A stretch of 64,000 nt of DNA from Siphonodentalium dalli (GCA_032622095.1 CP136069.1:4822976-4886975), one strand, 5' to 3'. Counted from the stretch's first letter, positions 32,301 through 38,144 are shown. Numbers and translations are program-made. The notes: a model not told the origin generated them from the sequence alone.

Positions 32301-34972
32301 TTATATTAAATGCTAGCTTCCTTATATTAAACGCTAGCTCCAATCGGGGCGAATCACTTGTAATGCCGTTAAATTTAGAATTGATATTCATGCGCCTGAA
32401 GCGATACGGACTATTTGCACTTTTGCGCGTGAGATTAGAGTATTTCCCCCTTAACTGCATTACAGACGCCTGTTTACATTAGTAACGTCATTCGTCAAGT
32501 AAAATATGGAAGACGGATTTGAAATAGACGTAGAAGGCGATGTGTTTTGGGACTCTTTACTGGAAAAATTAGCTAAATATAATGATAAAGACCCACAAGT
32601 TTGTGTTCAGAATAGTGACTCTATATTTGACCAGAAGGTTCACATAAGATAATCCAAGTGTCAGGACACAAGAATGTAAACAGTTTGTTGAACTACTCCA
32701 AAATGAATGCTGTCCAAACAAAACATATTTCTTCAATTTTATCAAATACTGCTGGAAATAACAGTCACAGAGTCAGAGACAGTACTCCCAGCTGCACAGC
32801 CTGTAGTCGAGCTTTCACCAGTATTGGAAACTGCACCTGCTCCTGTACCAAGTTCTGACACTATTTCAACATCATCACCGACAAATGTAACTGTTTCCAA
32901 ATCGACAGTTAGTGTATCGAATAGTGACCTTATTGGTACACCTGGAGTTGAGAGTTCATCAAGTGCGATGCAAAGTTTGAAATCCATTTTCTCAAACGCA
33001 ACTTTCAGTGGATCGGTGTACATACACTTTCACAGCTGCTCACCGAAGTCTCACACCACAGAAGACACCGAGTCTATAGTCCTATCGTGAAATACCGGCG
33101 AATCAGGAGAATAGTTGACAGTGACAGTGAAATTGAAGAGAAATTGTGTTGATTTTAACATTCCAAACTGCGAAGCGGAAGTATTATCAGTAATTAGGAT
33201 TTTGGTATTTCTAAATGGAACGAACCTTTTGTGTTGTTATTTGTTCATTATGCTTGATAAAAATCAAATCATTTATTGAAGATAGGCAATTCTATTGCTT
33301 TGTTCGAGGTAATTGTTCATAAATTGATGAATATTTCGAATGGTTTCTATTCATTCTGGCGGGGTCATCGGGGACTATTTTTTGTGTGTGCACGCTTATT
33401 TTTACAGAATATCGTAGTGAACTGGTCACAGAACAGCTGATTGATCAAAACAAGTCATTCGATTTCTAATTTGTTGTGGTGATTAAGCGCAGCTAATTTG
33501 TTTAGCATATAATAAACAGAATACCTGCGGTTCTCGAGTGAATACCAGAATTACCTCATTCGTGGCTACATTGGAATATAACTATTCCCACTAGCGGCCA
33601 AGGCTGCTCGTGGGAATAGTTATATTCCACTGTAGCCACTCATGAGGTAATTTTGGTATTCACTCGAGAACCGCAGGTATCCTCTATGCATTGGCACAGG
33701 GTATTCCACCCCCTTTACTCACATATGTGGGGCATACAAAGCTATGAACTGACCTCTTCTGTAAATGTCTGGGATTCACATAGTTCTTAATACTTTGTTA
33801 TACCCTCTGCAAATAAGTTGTGGGGGGTATACTGGAATCAGCTTGTCCGTCCGTCGTCTGTGGACACCAATTTGTCCGGAGTTTTTCTCAGTCGTTTTTT
33901 AACTATCTTCCATGAAATTCGGCACAGACATTAACCACCATTAAAAACCTGTGCACCTGCAATTATGACATCTGTCGGACTTTTTTTGGTAGAGTTATCC
34001 ACCTTTTTCGAATCAGAAAAGTTTCGCAACATGTATAATTTTGTCCGAGCTTTTATTCCTACATTTTTAGGTCAATTTTTTTAAAACTTGGCACAGATAT
34101 TGAATATCATGGGAACCTGTGCACCTGCGATTATGATGTCTGTCCGACTTTTTTTGGTGGAGTTATTCCCCTTTTTCGACATAGAACATTTTTGCAACAT
34201 GCATAATTTTGTCCGAGCTTTATTCCTACATTTTTAGGTCAATGATTTTTAAACTTGGCACCGATATGTAGTACCGTAGGAACCTGTGCACCTGCGACTA
34301 TGACGTCTGTCCGACTTCTGTGTGTGGAGCTATTCCCTTTTTTCGACATAGAAATTTTTTGCATCATACATAATTTTGTCAGAGCTTTTTAATTCCTACA
34401 TTTTTCAGTCAATAGGTTTAGGATTAGGGTTTGGGGATAGGATTGTGCACCTGCAATGGGAATCTGTTGATTTTATTATTTTAACTTAATGTTTACTGAG
34501 ATGTGAAACATCTTGGTGTTTTAAAAACACGGAGGGGTATTCTTAGTCCCATTGGAACAGTCACACCTCTAGTTACTCCAGGCCTATAGATTTCCTTAAT
34601 TTGGGCTCACTGTGGCAGACAACAGTTCCTCTGGGCCAACCATGGTTGTGTAAAAATTTGGAAATTCAACAATTCTTCGATTCTGCAGGCTCTGTTCCCT
34701 GTTAATTTTCTTCACCTTAAATAAGAAATTTCTGAAGTTTTATATTTATATTTATATTTATAAACATAAAGGCATTTCTTCATCCGTTCTCATTCATTAT
34801 TTTGGACACCATTTTTCAGCTTGAGTTTGGGAGAATTTAAAGGTCTGTACTCTGTATTGATTTGGCAGATAATATCTTAATTTGTTGTTAATTCTCTTTG
34901 GAAATCTTTTTTCAGGAGGATAAAACATTAGACAACGCAATAAAGATATTAAATGAATGGAAAGACTCTTAG
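2307..34972 (+). CDS. KYAT3: Kynurenine--oxoglutarate transaminase / cysteine-S-conjugate beta-lyase, KYAT3-type (3' eight exons, 5' partial)
   Basis: This is a fold-type I PLP aminotransferase. The family transaminates kynurenine to kynurenic acid, uses glutamine and 2-oxo acids, and also cleaves cysteine S-conjugates; it acts in the cytosol and/or mitochondria. Eight exons (2307-2393, 7224-7343, 8318-8438, 12850-13016, 16601-16793, 19353-19426, 20855-20941, 34916-34972) join in phase through GT-AG introns to 906 nt, i.e. 301 residues plus TAG. Visible signatures, numbered in this fragment, are NTPNNPLGK with Asn65, DEVYEW with Asp93 and Tyr96, SAGKTF with the Schiff-base Lys127, and FIRFCF with the carboxylate-binding Arg278. 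Vertebrate KYAT3 is about 450 aa, so roughly the first 150 residues lie upstream. KYAT3 fits better than KYAT1 ([21 protein letters not shown]-like region). One oddity: the usual TGWKxGW reads TGLKMGW (Leu134). The fragment looks functional. Confidence 0.93.
2693..2870. mobile_element. Degenerate copy of the hAT-like foldback MITE
   Basis: Shares 'cttcaatcagatcctgg', 'gcagaatgagg', 'agagggtgaattt' and 'cctcattctgcaaat' with the complete copies at 6720 and 23,636. Only one terminal hairpin remains, and its arms are diverged. Confidence 0.7.
2870..3169. repeat. Diverged 'gtccg' tandem repeat (about 150-bp unit)
   Basis: Starts with 'ccgacattccttcggaggaatat' type sequence, then clusters of cgtccgt, 'gagcttg(t)attc' and 'tttaaacttggc' phrases. 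The same phrases recur at 33,790-34,400, indicating a dispersed family of short tandem units. No ORF. Confidence 0.5.
3168..6617. mobile_element. TA-flanked non-autonomous element with GC-rich palindromic ends, copy 1
   Basis: Bounded by TA-CAGCACTG... (3168) and ...AGCTG-TA (6617). Terminal inverted repeats carry 'gacctgtttaacgaggt'-like blocks followed by 200-250 bp rich in taccgcggta palindromes. A second copy at 9050-11,660 shares the ends and an internal block ('aaatcaaagactgatttg' near 3948 and 10,599). The 3.4-kb interior has no transposase ORF and is AT-rich, with several poly-T/A tracts around 4800-5500. It sits in intron 1. Confidence 0.75.
6712..7172. mobile_element. hAT-like double-hairpin MITE (445 bp)
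   Basis: The element is 6720-7164, flanked by attataat / attgtaat (8 bp, one mismatch). The ends CAAGCCTG / ..GGCTTG are followed by 'tgtctgtcatttgcag'. Each end is itself a foldback hairpin ('agagggtgaatttagtga' arms), joined by a central unique segment with 'gaagttccccagttgaag'. Confidence 0.85.
7224..7343 (+). CDS. KYAT3: KYAT3 exon b (NTPNNPLGK)
   Basis: 120 nt, 40 residues, phase 0/0. The acceptor is a long T-rich tract ending tttttag and the donor is AAG|GTTAGT. It contains [19 protein letters not shown], close to the vertebrate KYAT3 sequence, and the NPLG motif whose Asn contacts the PLP ring oxygen in this family. Confidence 0.93.
7484..7780. repeat. 57-bp tandem repeat, five units
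   Basis: The unit contains 'tttactttactttattttg', 'gatgacatctgatgtcatg' and 'caatgtaataattata'. The period is 57 bp (3 x 19), so a long apparent ORF runs through it with a 19-residue repeat. I regard that as an artefact of a stop-free period divisible by three. Located in intron 2. Confidence 0.85.
7785..8275. repeat. Diverged tandem units with 'gtccgt' and 'atctcaat(g/t)' phrases
   Basis: Two to three units of about 150 bp share 'ctgttca(g/t)g', 'gaa(c/t)agcaatgct', 'ggatctcaatgagatttgg' and 'gtgtggatgttc'. Related sequence occurs at 14,580-15,190 and 29,030-30,840. Confidence 0.55.
8318..8438 (+). CDS. KYAT3: KYAT3 exon c ([10 protein letters not shown])
   Basis: 121 nt, phase 0 in and 1 out; the final G completes an Ala codon with the next exon. 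The acceptor is gtttcag and the donor is ATAG|GTAATA. It holds the PLP-pyridine-binding Asp (Asp93) and Tyr96 of DEVYEW. Confidence 0.93.
9050..11660. mobile_element. TA-flanked non-autonomous element with GC-rich palindromic ends, copy 2
   Basis: The element runs 9052-11,658 between TA dinucleotides (2,607 bp). The ends match copy 1 (CAGCACTGCTC..., gacctgtttaacgaggt, taccgcggta palindromes). The interior is shorter than in copy 1, and no transposase ORF is visible. It occupies most of intron 3. Confidence 0.75.
11661..12849. other. Intron 3 remainder, nothing recognised
   Basis: AT-rich sequence without a supported ORF, RNA gene or repeat family. Open frames here are short and lack recognisable motifs. 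Confidence 0.4.
12850..13016 (+). CDS. KYAT3: KYAT3 exon d (PLP lysine, SAGKTF)
   Basis: 167 nt, phase 1 in and 0 out; acceptor atatttcag, donor CAG|GTTAGT. It encodes [17 protein letters not shown] with the Schiff-base lysine codon at 12,900-12,902. The following TGLKMGW has Leu where the family normally has Trp. The codon is CTC, so this is not a single-base change from TGG. Confidence 0.93.
13168..14285 (+). mobile_element. hAT-type element fragment, 1.1 kb
   Basis: Ends CAGGGTACCCGC and, reversed, CAGGGTTCCTGC form hAT-like terminal inverted repeats. Subterminal 'ccttgaaaaccctggaa' phrases are repeated at both ends (13,185-13,280 and 14,180-14,260). The interior carries a transposase N-terminal fragment. 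I could not find an exact 8-bp target duplication, so the boundaries are approximate. Confidence 0.65.
13595..14095 (+). pseudogene. Truncated BED-finger transposase-like ORF
   Basis: An open frame of about 166 codons without a convincing ATG. Residues 20-65 look like a zinc finger ([16 protein letters not shown]...[11 protein letters not shown]), as in BED-finger/hAT-associated proteins. Residues 110-160 ([20 protein letters not shown]...[11 protein letters not shown]) resemble the segment that follows it in such proteins. The frame stops at TGA and no catalytic domain follows, so this is a broken internal-deletion copy. It lies between the hAT-like ends described above. Confidence 0.65.
14343..14557. 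mobile_element. TA-flanked foldback MITE (CAGTAATGCCC family), copy 1
   Basis: The element is 14,345-14,555 with TA on both sides. Nearly the whole 211 bp is one palindrome. Arms contain 'gactccttaaccacagcag', 'aattatgggtaa', 'tcaggatttagtcgg' and 'tggcttgttgccattcatcgg'. There is no coding capacity. The ends CAGT..ACTG with TA duplication are Tc1/mariner-pogo-like. Confidence 0.88.
14580..15190. repeat. Diverged tandem units ('ccatgggttat(c)ggatctgaatg')
   Basis: Three to four units of about 150 bp repeat 'cagccatgggttatcggat', 'ctgaatgagatttg', 'tatggatgttc(g)cc' and 'tttcaaagagg'. Related to the arrays at 7785 and 29,030. Non-coding, intronic. Confidence 0.6.
15297..15612. repeat. GC-rich 16-20-bp minisatellite
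   Basis: About 17 irregular copies of 'tatgccagcaccgtgggg'. The unit has no stops, so apparent ORFs cover it in several frames on both strands. It ends about 35 bp before the acceptor of the truncated exon duplicate. Confidence 0.9.
15650..15921 (+). pseudogene. Truncated duplicate of KYAT3 exon e
   Basis: Bases 15,650-15,759 repeat the first 110 nt of the functional exon at 16,601 with only two differences, both synonymous (GAA/GAG and GTA/GTG). Homology starts at the 3' splice junction (a shared cag), with unrelated intron sequence before it, and stops abruptly after CTGGC. The copy has its own pyrimidine-containing acceptor (ttaccctcag) but no donor where homology ends. The frame stays open to a stop at 15,920-15,922, so splicing into it would give a truncated C-terminus. 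Most likely a broken recent duplicate; an alternative terminal exon is possible. Confidence 0.75.
16312..16579. mobile_element. hAT-like double-hairpin MITE with perfect 8-bp TSD
   Basis: The element is 16,320-16,571 (252 bp), flanked on both sides by ctagcaac, an exact 8-bp duplication. It has two head-to-head hairpins ('agagggtgaattt...' arms) without the longer central spacer of other copies. It lies between the duplicated exon copies. The 8-bp duplication assigns the family to the hAT-like group. Confidence 0.9.
16601..16793 (+). CDS. KYAT3: KYAT3 exon e (small-domain start)
   Basis: 193 nt, phase 0 in and 1 out; acceptor ttcacaacag, donor AAAA|GTAAGT. It encodes [11 protein letters not shown] through [33 protein letters not shown], the family's C-terminal small-domain region. 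A hAT-like MITE ends 29 bp upstream, so the intron just before this acceptor is transposon-derived. Confidence 0.92.
16838..17171. repeat. AT-rich repeats and degenerate 69-bp hairpin core
   Basis: Bases 16,860-17,085 repeat 'aaattgttaaagaatgtaag' units. They are followed at about 17,094-17,167 by a degenerate copy of the 69-bp hairpin core and 'cacaggg'. The same order (gttaaagaatgtaag, core, cacaggg) occurs inside the TTAA elements at 35.8 and 60.2 kb. Confidence 0.65.
17172..18385. mobile_element. TTAA-flanked (piggyBac-like) element with a 187-bp perfect hairpin
   Basis: The element is 17,176-18,381, between TTAA duplications, with ends CCCTTTCAGTGCC / GGCACTGAAAGGG. Bases 17,189-17,375 form a perfect inverted repeat: two 90-nt arms and a 7-nt loop, containing the family's 'tccgatttttgtatcaac' phrase. 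The interior (17,830-18,110) has five diverged copies of 'tacagagtttcgc' followed by 'ctgaatatg'. No transposase is recognised. Confidence 0.8.
18640..18798. mobile_element. TA-flanked foldback MITE (CAGTAATGCCC family), copy 2
   Basis: The element is 18,642-18,796, shorter than other copies because the loop is reduced to 'ggaaatatggcaacactc'-like sequence. The flanks 'gtgtgacata' and 'tatgtcacac' are also inverted, so the palindrome extends about 10 bp into host DNA on each side. Confidence 0.85.
19230..19326. mobile_element. Right end of a TTAA-flanked element
   Basis: A doubled subterminal palindrome ('gaccggtattccggtctc' and 'gaccgatattccggtctc') is followed by tcgggttcaaaggg-TTAA. The layout is the same as at 1187-1270. 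Left end not identified. Confidence 0.5.
19353..19426 (+). CDS. KYAT3: KYAT3 exon f ([15 protein letters not shown])
   Basis: 74 nt, phase 1 in and 0 out; the first two bases complete a Ser codon. Acceptor ttatttacag, donor AAG|GTTTGT. It matches the DEPYDYKFVKWMTK region of vertebrate KYAT3. A 21-bp minisatellite starts 15 bp after the donor. Confidence 0.9.
19441..19985. repeat. 21-bp minisatellite, about 26 units
   Basis: The unit is 'ttagcttattactccgttat' plus g, with ttaac and atta variants. The 21-bp, stop-free period gives artefactual ORFs with a 7-residue repeat. It begins 15 bp after the exon f donor. Confidence 0.95.
20535..20850. repeat. 41-43-bp minisatellite reaching the exon g acceptor
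   Basis: Seven to eight units alternate two forms: 'gagttgacagcagatatgat' plus 'tttaattttacatatttaat', or plus 'ttgtatttacacatttaata'. The last unit turns into the polypyrimidine tract and AG used by exon g. Confidence 0.9.
20855..20941 (+). CDS. KYAT3: KYAT3 exon g (FIRFCFIK)
   Basis: 87 nt, 29 residues, phase 0/0. It encodes [11 protein letters not shown] and [10 protein letters not shown], whose Arg278 is the family's carboxylate-binding arginine. Both splice sites lie inside minisatellites. The acceptor tttttacag ends the last unit of the upstream 41-43-bp array. The donor AAG|GTACGC is the first unit of a downstream 29-bp array that repeats AAGGTATGC. Confidence 0.9.
20942..21175. repeat. 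29-bp minisatellite beginning at the exon g donor
   Basis: Eight units start at 20,942, 20,971, 21,002, 21,031, 21,060, 21,089, 21,118 and 21,147. Each is gtatgctatata... ending ggataag, so every junction reads ATAAG|GTATGC, a good 5' splice-site match. The first unit is the real donor (GTACGC). Confidence 0.93.
21176..22195. other. Intron 7, first part: diverged direct duplication
   Basis: Bases about 21,505-21,665 and 21,715-21,860 are diverged direct copies ('ggaacactttt', 'cacatatatgcatgc', 'atggaatgcaacaaaatcaa', 'cctttattcag'). A small hairpin 'ctcccttcgggag' lies near 21,926. No gene seen. Confidence 0.5.
22199..22222. repeat. Poly-G tract of 24 bp
   Basis: An uninterrupted run of G. 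It could form G-quadruplex structure, and its length is probably unreliable in the assembly. Confidence 0.9.
22223..23205. other. Intron 7, no recognised feature
   Basis: Unique-looking AT-rich sequence. A TTTAACCCTTT phrase at 22,617 resembles a TTAA-element end, but no partner end was found. No ORF with recognisable motifs. Confidence 0.4.
23211..23551. mobile_element. Foldback element with CCGCGGTG repeats
   Basis: The terminal inverted repeats 'ccccgctggacaaaacaag' and 'cttgttttgtccagcgggg' are flanked by TA. The interior repeats 'ggtgtacttgccgttcg' about six times on one arm, with its complement on the other ('cgaacggcaagtacacc'). Very GC-rich compared with its surroundings. Non-coding. 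Confidence 0.7.
23628..24066. mobile_element. hAT-like double-hairpin MITE with perfect 8-bp TSD
   Basis: The element is 23,636-24,058 (423 bp), flanked by caaagagc on both sides. It is the full-length form with both terminal hairpins and the central spacer. Confidence 0.9.
24202..24415 (+). repeat. Left inverted terminal repeat of the DIRS-like element
   Basis: Reads 'acacactgaactacatggta', 'ttattcacaagaaaggattc', 'gacgtagcaggtcaaggtca', then a TATA-like block and 'cccacagtaaacggcc'. It is almost identical, reversed, to 28,769-28,968, implying recent integration or homogenisation. Confidence 0.85.
27293..27509 (+). mobile_element. A-to-G hypermutated foldback MITE (CAGTAATGCCC family)
   Basis: The 213-bp copy (27,295-27,507) aligns without gaps to the sister element at 35,160-35,372. 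By eye about 51 positions are A in the sisters and G here, against about 1 G-to-A, 3 T-to-C and 5 C-to-T. The changes fall on the + strand in both hairpin arms, so former A:T pairs become G:T across the stem. Even the right-hand target TA reads TG. Flanking DNA keeps ordinary A content. Confidence 0.85.
28605..28699 (+). repeat. DIRS internal complementary region
   Basis: 35 nt complementary to the extreme left end, a 4-nt join (gaat), then 56 nt complementary to the extreme right end with one inserted base near its edge. In known DIRS elements a region of this size templates closure of the circular cDNA. Confidence 0.8.
28769..29011 (-). repeat. Right inverted terminal repeat of the DIRS-like element
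   Basis: Reverse complement of the left repeat through 28,968, then a right-specific terminus ('tatcttattagggaatatg', 'tattttctattgaaaatg'). Confidence 0.85.
29014..29650. repeat. Diverged tandem array ('cagatttgttcaaatgaggt' units)
   Basis: Begins 'agctcacttgagacgaagtc' with clustered gtccgtc, then units of about 170 bp repeating 'cagatttgttcaaatgagg', 'gaaaccagg(a/g)cca' and 'gggccgatttagct'. It continues at 30,160-30,840 after a MITE insertion. Non-coding. Confidence 0.7.
29651..30099. mobile_element. hAT-like double-hairpin MITE
   Basis: Contains both terminal hairpins and the central spacer; the right end is ..caaggcttg. The left end is diverged and I find no matching 8-bp target duplication. 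Inserted into the tandem array. Confidence 0.75.
30160..30840. repeat. Continuation of the 170-bp tandem array
   Basis: Repeats 'attcagatttgttcaa', 'ggtcacc(a/t)ggtcaaata', 'tagtaattctta(a/g)aatg' and 'tttagctta(t/c)at' phrases. Four or more diverged units. Confidence 0.65.
31279..31402. repeat. 29-bp tandem repeat, four units
   Basis: The unit is 'cagtctttacagtctggtga' plus 'gcgacccca'. Preceded by a gap-free unique stretch. Non-coding. Confidence 0.9.
32506..33152 (+). pseudogene. Crypton-like tyrosine recombinase remnant (internally deleted, frameshifted)
   Basis: It opens with [20 protein letters not shown], a plausible N-terminus. The frame then ends at 32,652 while a second frame from about 32,641 reads [19 protein letters not shown]. 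The GHKN..S...Y pattern is the C-terminal catalytic His/Tyr region of tyrosine recombinases, as in Crypton/KIAA1958-like invertebrate proteins. A frameshift near 32,765 leads to a Ser/Thr-rich stretch and [15 protein letters not shown]; another near 33,080 leads to [19 protein letters not shown] and a stop at 33,150-33,152. The whole catalytic middle is missing, so this is a dead, internally deleted copy. Confidence 0.6.
33521..33680. repeat. 160-bp foldback palindrome
   Basis: Arms begin 'atacctgcggttctcgagtg' and end with its complement. They contain 'ggaatataactattcccac' and its complement around a short GC-rich loop. It is probably the terminal structure of the Crypton-like insertion or a nested MITE. 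Confidence 0.8.
33790..34430. repeat. Diverged 'gtccgag' tandem repeat
   Basis: Four units of about 160 bp share 'aacctgtgcacctgc(a/g)a', 'gacttttttggt', 'cttttttcgacatagaa' and 'cataattttgtc(c)gagctt'. Related to 2870-3169. Non-coding. Confidence 0.75.
34916..34972 (+). CDS. KYAT3: KYAT3 terminal exon h
   Basis: 57 nt encoding [18 protein letters not shown] and TAG. The acceptor is gaaatcttttttcag. It matches the C-terminal helix of the family (vertebrate DSTLDAAEEIFRAW). The preceding intron is 13,974 bp and houses most of the mobile elements. I see no clear AATAAA before the MITE at 35,160. Confidence 0.85.
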   Translation, partial: EDKTLDNAIKILNEWKDS

Positions 34973-35157
34973 TGAGTGGGCTGGATAGGTCCATAGAGGA
35001 TGATTTATGGTGAAAGCAATCGACTTTTCAATGACCGAAATAGTGCTATGTATTTGATTATGCGATGCGTCTTATAAATTTGATATATCTGTCGTGACTA
35101 TCATGTGATAATGGAGAATAATTATAGTGCCAGCAGTATTTCTTCGATGTTGACATA

Positions 35158-35374
35158 TACAGTAATGCCCTAAATAATCGAATCCTTAACCACAGCAGAA
35201 TTATGGGTAATTTTTCAGGATTTAGTCGGAAATATGGCTTGTTGCCATTCATCGGAAAGCTCTCAGTGAGAGCTTTCCGATGAATGGCAACAATCCAATT
35301 TTCTGACTACATCCTGAAAAATTACCCATAATTCTGCTGTGGTTAAGGAGTTGATTATTTAGGGCATTACTGTA
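35158..35374. mobile_element. TA-flanked foldback MITE (CAGTAATGCCC family), copy 3
   Basis: The element is 35,160-35,372 (213 bp) with TA on both sides and long palindromic arms around 'agctctcagtgagagct'. I used this copy as the ungapped reference for the hypermutated element at 27,295. Confidence 0.9.
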
Positions 35375-35817
35375 CATCGTGTCAAACACGAACCGTCTCA
35401 AAGATGATTATATCTACCCTATTCCTACACTATCTACCCTATTCCTACACTATTCCTGTGTTATATCTCTATATCAGACATGTTTATTTCTGTCAATAGG
35501 ACCAACTTACTACAAATCTGACGGCTGGTTCATTTGAGACAAAGACCAGTCAAAATGCACAAAATTCAGCAACAACTTTCTTAGTTTGCAACAACTTTCT
35601 TAGTTTGTAGTTCAATGAAATGAAAGTTAAATTTTTATATAAATATACATTTATCTCCAATTGGATACAAAATGGTGAATGCAATCCATTGTTCACATAC
35701 CGAAGTAGTGATATGTATTTGATGATGTCTTTTAAAATTGATGTTTATAAGTCGGTGACAATAATGTGCACTGAAACTTGTTATAACGCTAAAAATATTT
35801 CTTTAACTTTGAGTTTA

Positions 35818-36217
35818 TTAATCCTTTACCCAACAGAAGGGCCCTGTGCCAATGCATTCTCTTATATATGCGAGTCGACCATAGGTCGCCTCGCATATAT
35901 AAGGGAATGCATTGGCTTAACACATTAAAAATTATAAAATTGTTAAAGAATGTAAGAAAAAATGGTAAAAAGTGTTAAAAAAGGATTTTTTTTAGGCCAA
36001 TGCATTCTCTTATATATGCGAGGCGACCTATGGTCGACTCGCATATATAAGAGAATGCATTGGCACAGGGCATAACTGTAACTATCACAATGTGGTCAAG
36101 GAGCCGGTTCCAATGATATCCATATTTGTATGGTTCTATTGAGACAGACCGAAGATATTTTAGGCTGTTGAAGCTTTATATGGCCGGTTTTGGCCGGTTT
36201 GTTGGGTAAAGGGTTAA
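35818..36217. mobile_element. TTAA-flanked element (ACCCAACA family), copy 1
   Basis: The element is 35,822-36,213 (392 bp) between TTAA sites; ends TCCTTTACCCAACA / TGTTGGGTAAAGGG. Two 69-bp hairpin cores lie at 35,848-35,916 and 35,996-36,064 in opposite orientation. A 'tggccggttttggccggttt' block precedes the right end. A same-length sister lies at 60,203-60,594. Confidence 0.9.
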
Positions 36218-36632
36218 AAGTGATACACCATTCCTCCGTTATACCCTGATGTTTCCAGATTAGACGTGTTAAACATGAACCGTCCCATGGTATTGATAAT
36301 GAATATATCTACAACCCCACCCCCCCATATATAGTGCTAAGAGTATTGCTTCATATTTTACTTATATTTTCACACCATTCCTGTGTTATACCCTGAAATA
36401 CAGACCTAATGGAGTCTTATGGTACTCCCAATGGCTGCCAGGGTCACGTTATAAAGGTCACGTATCTTCTTCAACTAGAACTGGACACGCAAAATCAATT
36501 TCCCGTTTCTCAGGTCAAAACATTTTGAAAATCATGTGCGCACATATTTATATTTTATACGAACAAAGTATTCCACCTCCGCATCGGGTCTTAGTTCAGG
36601 TTACATGTGGCCAGATGCAGGCCTGATTACAC

Positions 36633-36972
36633 AGCAGGCTAGCATCACTAAATTCACCCTCTTGGGACCTCATTCTGCTTAGGCCTCATCTTCTCTGGAG
36701 AGTTTCTTTATTATAAAATTACTATAGAAACTTCCTCACATAGATTCTATTTATTTTCTAGTTCAGTTTCTCTATATCCCCAAATTAGCCGACGACACAA
36801 ATATTAACCATTTGGGAACTTCAATCTGAGTCTATGTCTCCCATAGCAGATGAGGCCATGCAGGCTATGGGGAAGTTTCTATAGTAATTTTATAATAAAG
36901 AAACTCTCCAGAGAAGATGAGGCCTAAGCAGAATGAGGTCCCCAGAGAGTGAATTTAGTGACGCTATCCTGC
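36633..36972. mobile_element. Partial hAT-like double-hairpin MITE
   Basis: Both half-hairpins and the central spacer are present ('cctcattctgcttaggcctc' and 'gaggcctaagcagaatgagg'), but the outer arms are missing. Confidence 0.75.
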
Positions 36973-37070
36973 AATCAAATATGACCGATGCAATCAAGTA
37001 TGACCGATTTAATCAAGTATGACCGATGCAATCAAGTATGACCGATTTAATCAAATATGACCGATGCCTT
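36973..37070. repeat. 18-bp tandem repeat
   Basis: Five units of 'caatcaagtatgaccgat', alternating with 'ttaatcaagtatgaccga'. Confidence 0.9.
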
Positions 37071-37073
37071 TTT

Positions 37074-38144
37074 TACTGAGATTGCAGTAGAAATGCATCA
37101 CGTATGTTACAAATATTTAACCCTTTGAGTGCCAGGAGCCGATCTCATCGGCCCTAAACCTGCAAAATAAGTCTGTTAAAGAATATAAGAATAAATTATT
37201 AAAATTGTAAAAAAAAAATAAAAAAATTGTTAGGCCAATGCATTCTCTTATATATGCGAGGCGACCTATGGTCGACTCGCATATATAAGAGAATGCATTG
37301 GCACAGGGTATATGGGTTGAACTTCAATCATTTTTTTTTTATTTTCTTATTAGGCCACGCAATGTAAATTTTATTATTAGGCCACGCAATGTAAATTTTA
37401 TTATTAGGCCACGCAATGTAAATTATTAAAATTGTAAAAAAAAATTGTTAGGCCAATGCATAGGTCGCCTCGCATATATAAGAGAATGCATTGGCACAGG
37501 GTATATGGGTTGATACAAAAATCGACCTGGCACTCAAAGGGTTAAACATAGGTACTACCTACAGTTATGAAACGGAAATCGGAAGTAGTAAACCAGTCTG
37601 TTTCATATCAATTCTAAAAACGTACCAAAACTATTTCATCACTGATTAAAACTTTCTCTGATAGATTAAACGAGAATAGAAAGGTTGCATGTGCAGAGTT
37701 CCAGTACCATGCATGCGGGGTTTCTGAACCATACGCAGGGTTTCCAAACCATACGCAGGGTTTCCGAACCATACGCGGGGTTTCCGGACAATGTGCAGGG
37801 TTCCATTACCATGCATGCGGACCTAATAAATGGGAAATTTACATTGCGTGGCCTAATAATAAAATTTACATTGCGTGGCCTAATAATAAAATTTACATTG
37901 CGTGGCCTAATAAGAAAATAAAAAAAAAATAAAATGCATTCTCTTATATATATGTCGCCTCGCATATATAAGAGAATGCATTGGCCTAACATTTTTTTTT
38001 TTTTTTACAATTTTAATAATTTATATTTATATTCTTTAACAGACTTATTTTGCAGGTTTAGGGCCGATGAGATCGGCCCCTGGCACTCAAAGGGTTAAAT
38101 ATTTGTTACATACGTGATGCATTTCTACTGCAATCTCAGTTCCT
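37074..38144. repeat. Large inverted duplication including a TTAA element and its flank
   Basis: Left arm about 37,074-37,440, right arm about 37,830-38,144. The symmetry continues outside the TTAA site for more than 40 bp ('ctgagattgcagtagaaatg' and its complement), so it is not just two oppositely oriented insertions. Each arm includes three copies of 'ggccacgcaatgtaaatttt'. The spacer holds an 18-bp repeat ('accatacgcagggtttcc', 37,720-37,800). Confidence 0.85.
37117..37545. mobile_element. TTAA-flanked element (GAGTGCCAGG family)
   Basis: The element is 37,121-37,541, ends CCCTTTGAGTGCCAGG / CCTGGCACTCAAAGGG. A complete hairpin core lies at 37,234-37,302 and a truncated one near 37,449-37,495. 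A subterminal 'gccgatctcatcggc' palindrome is present. Confidence 0.85.

Larger units (their letters stand above)
31905..33735. mobile_element. Repeat block split by a Crypton-like insertion
   Basis: The 69-bp hairpin core starting at 32,096 runs to 'aagagaat' near 32,158 and resumes as 'atgcattggcacaggg' at about 33,686. A direct repeat 'ttactcacatatgtggg' lies outside each side (about 31,911 and 33,714). The roughly 1.5 kb between carries the recombinase remnant and a 160-bp foldback. Confidence 0.55.
34973..36460. repeat. Diverged segmental duplication downstream of KYAT3
   Basis: Bases about 35,010-35,500 and 35,670-36,400 are diverged copies (shared 'tatgtatttgatgatg'-like, 'aaacacgaaccgtc', 'atatatctac', 'attcctgtgttata' blocks). 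Copy A received a TA-MITE (35,160-35,372). Copy B received a TTAA element (35,822-36,213). The duplication therefore predates both insertions. Confidence 0.6.

Noticed and set aside
34420..34445. Telomere-like 'ttaggattagggttt' phrase
   Set aside because: A single short imperfect occurrence inside a diverged tandem repeat; no array.
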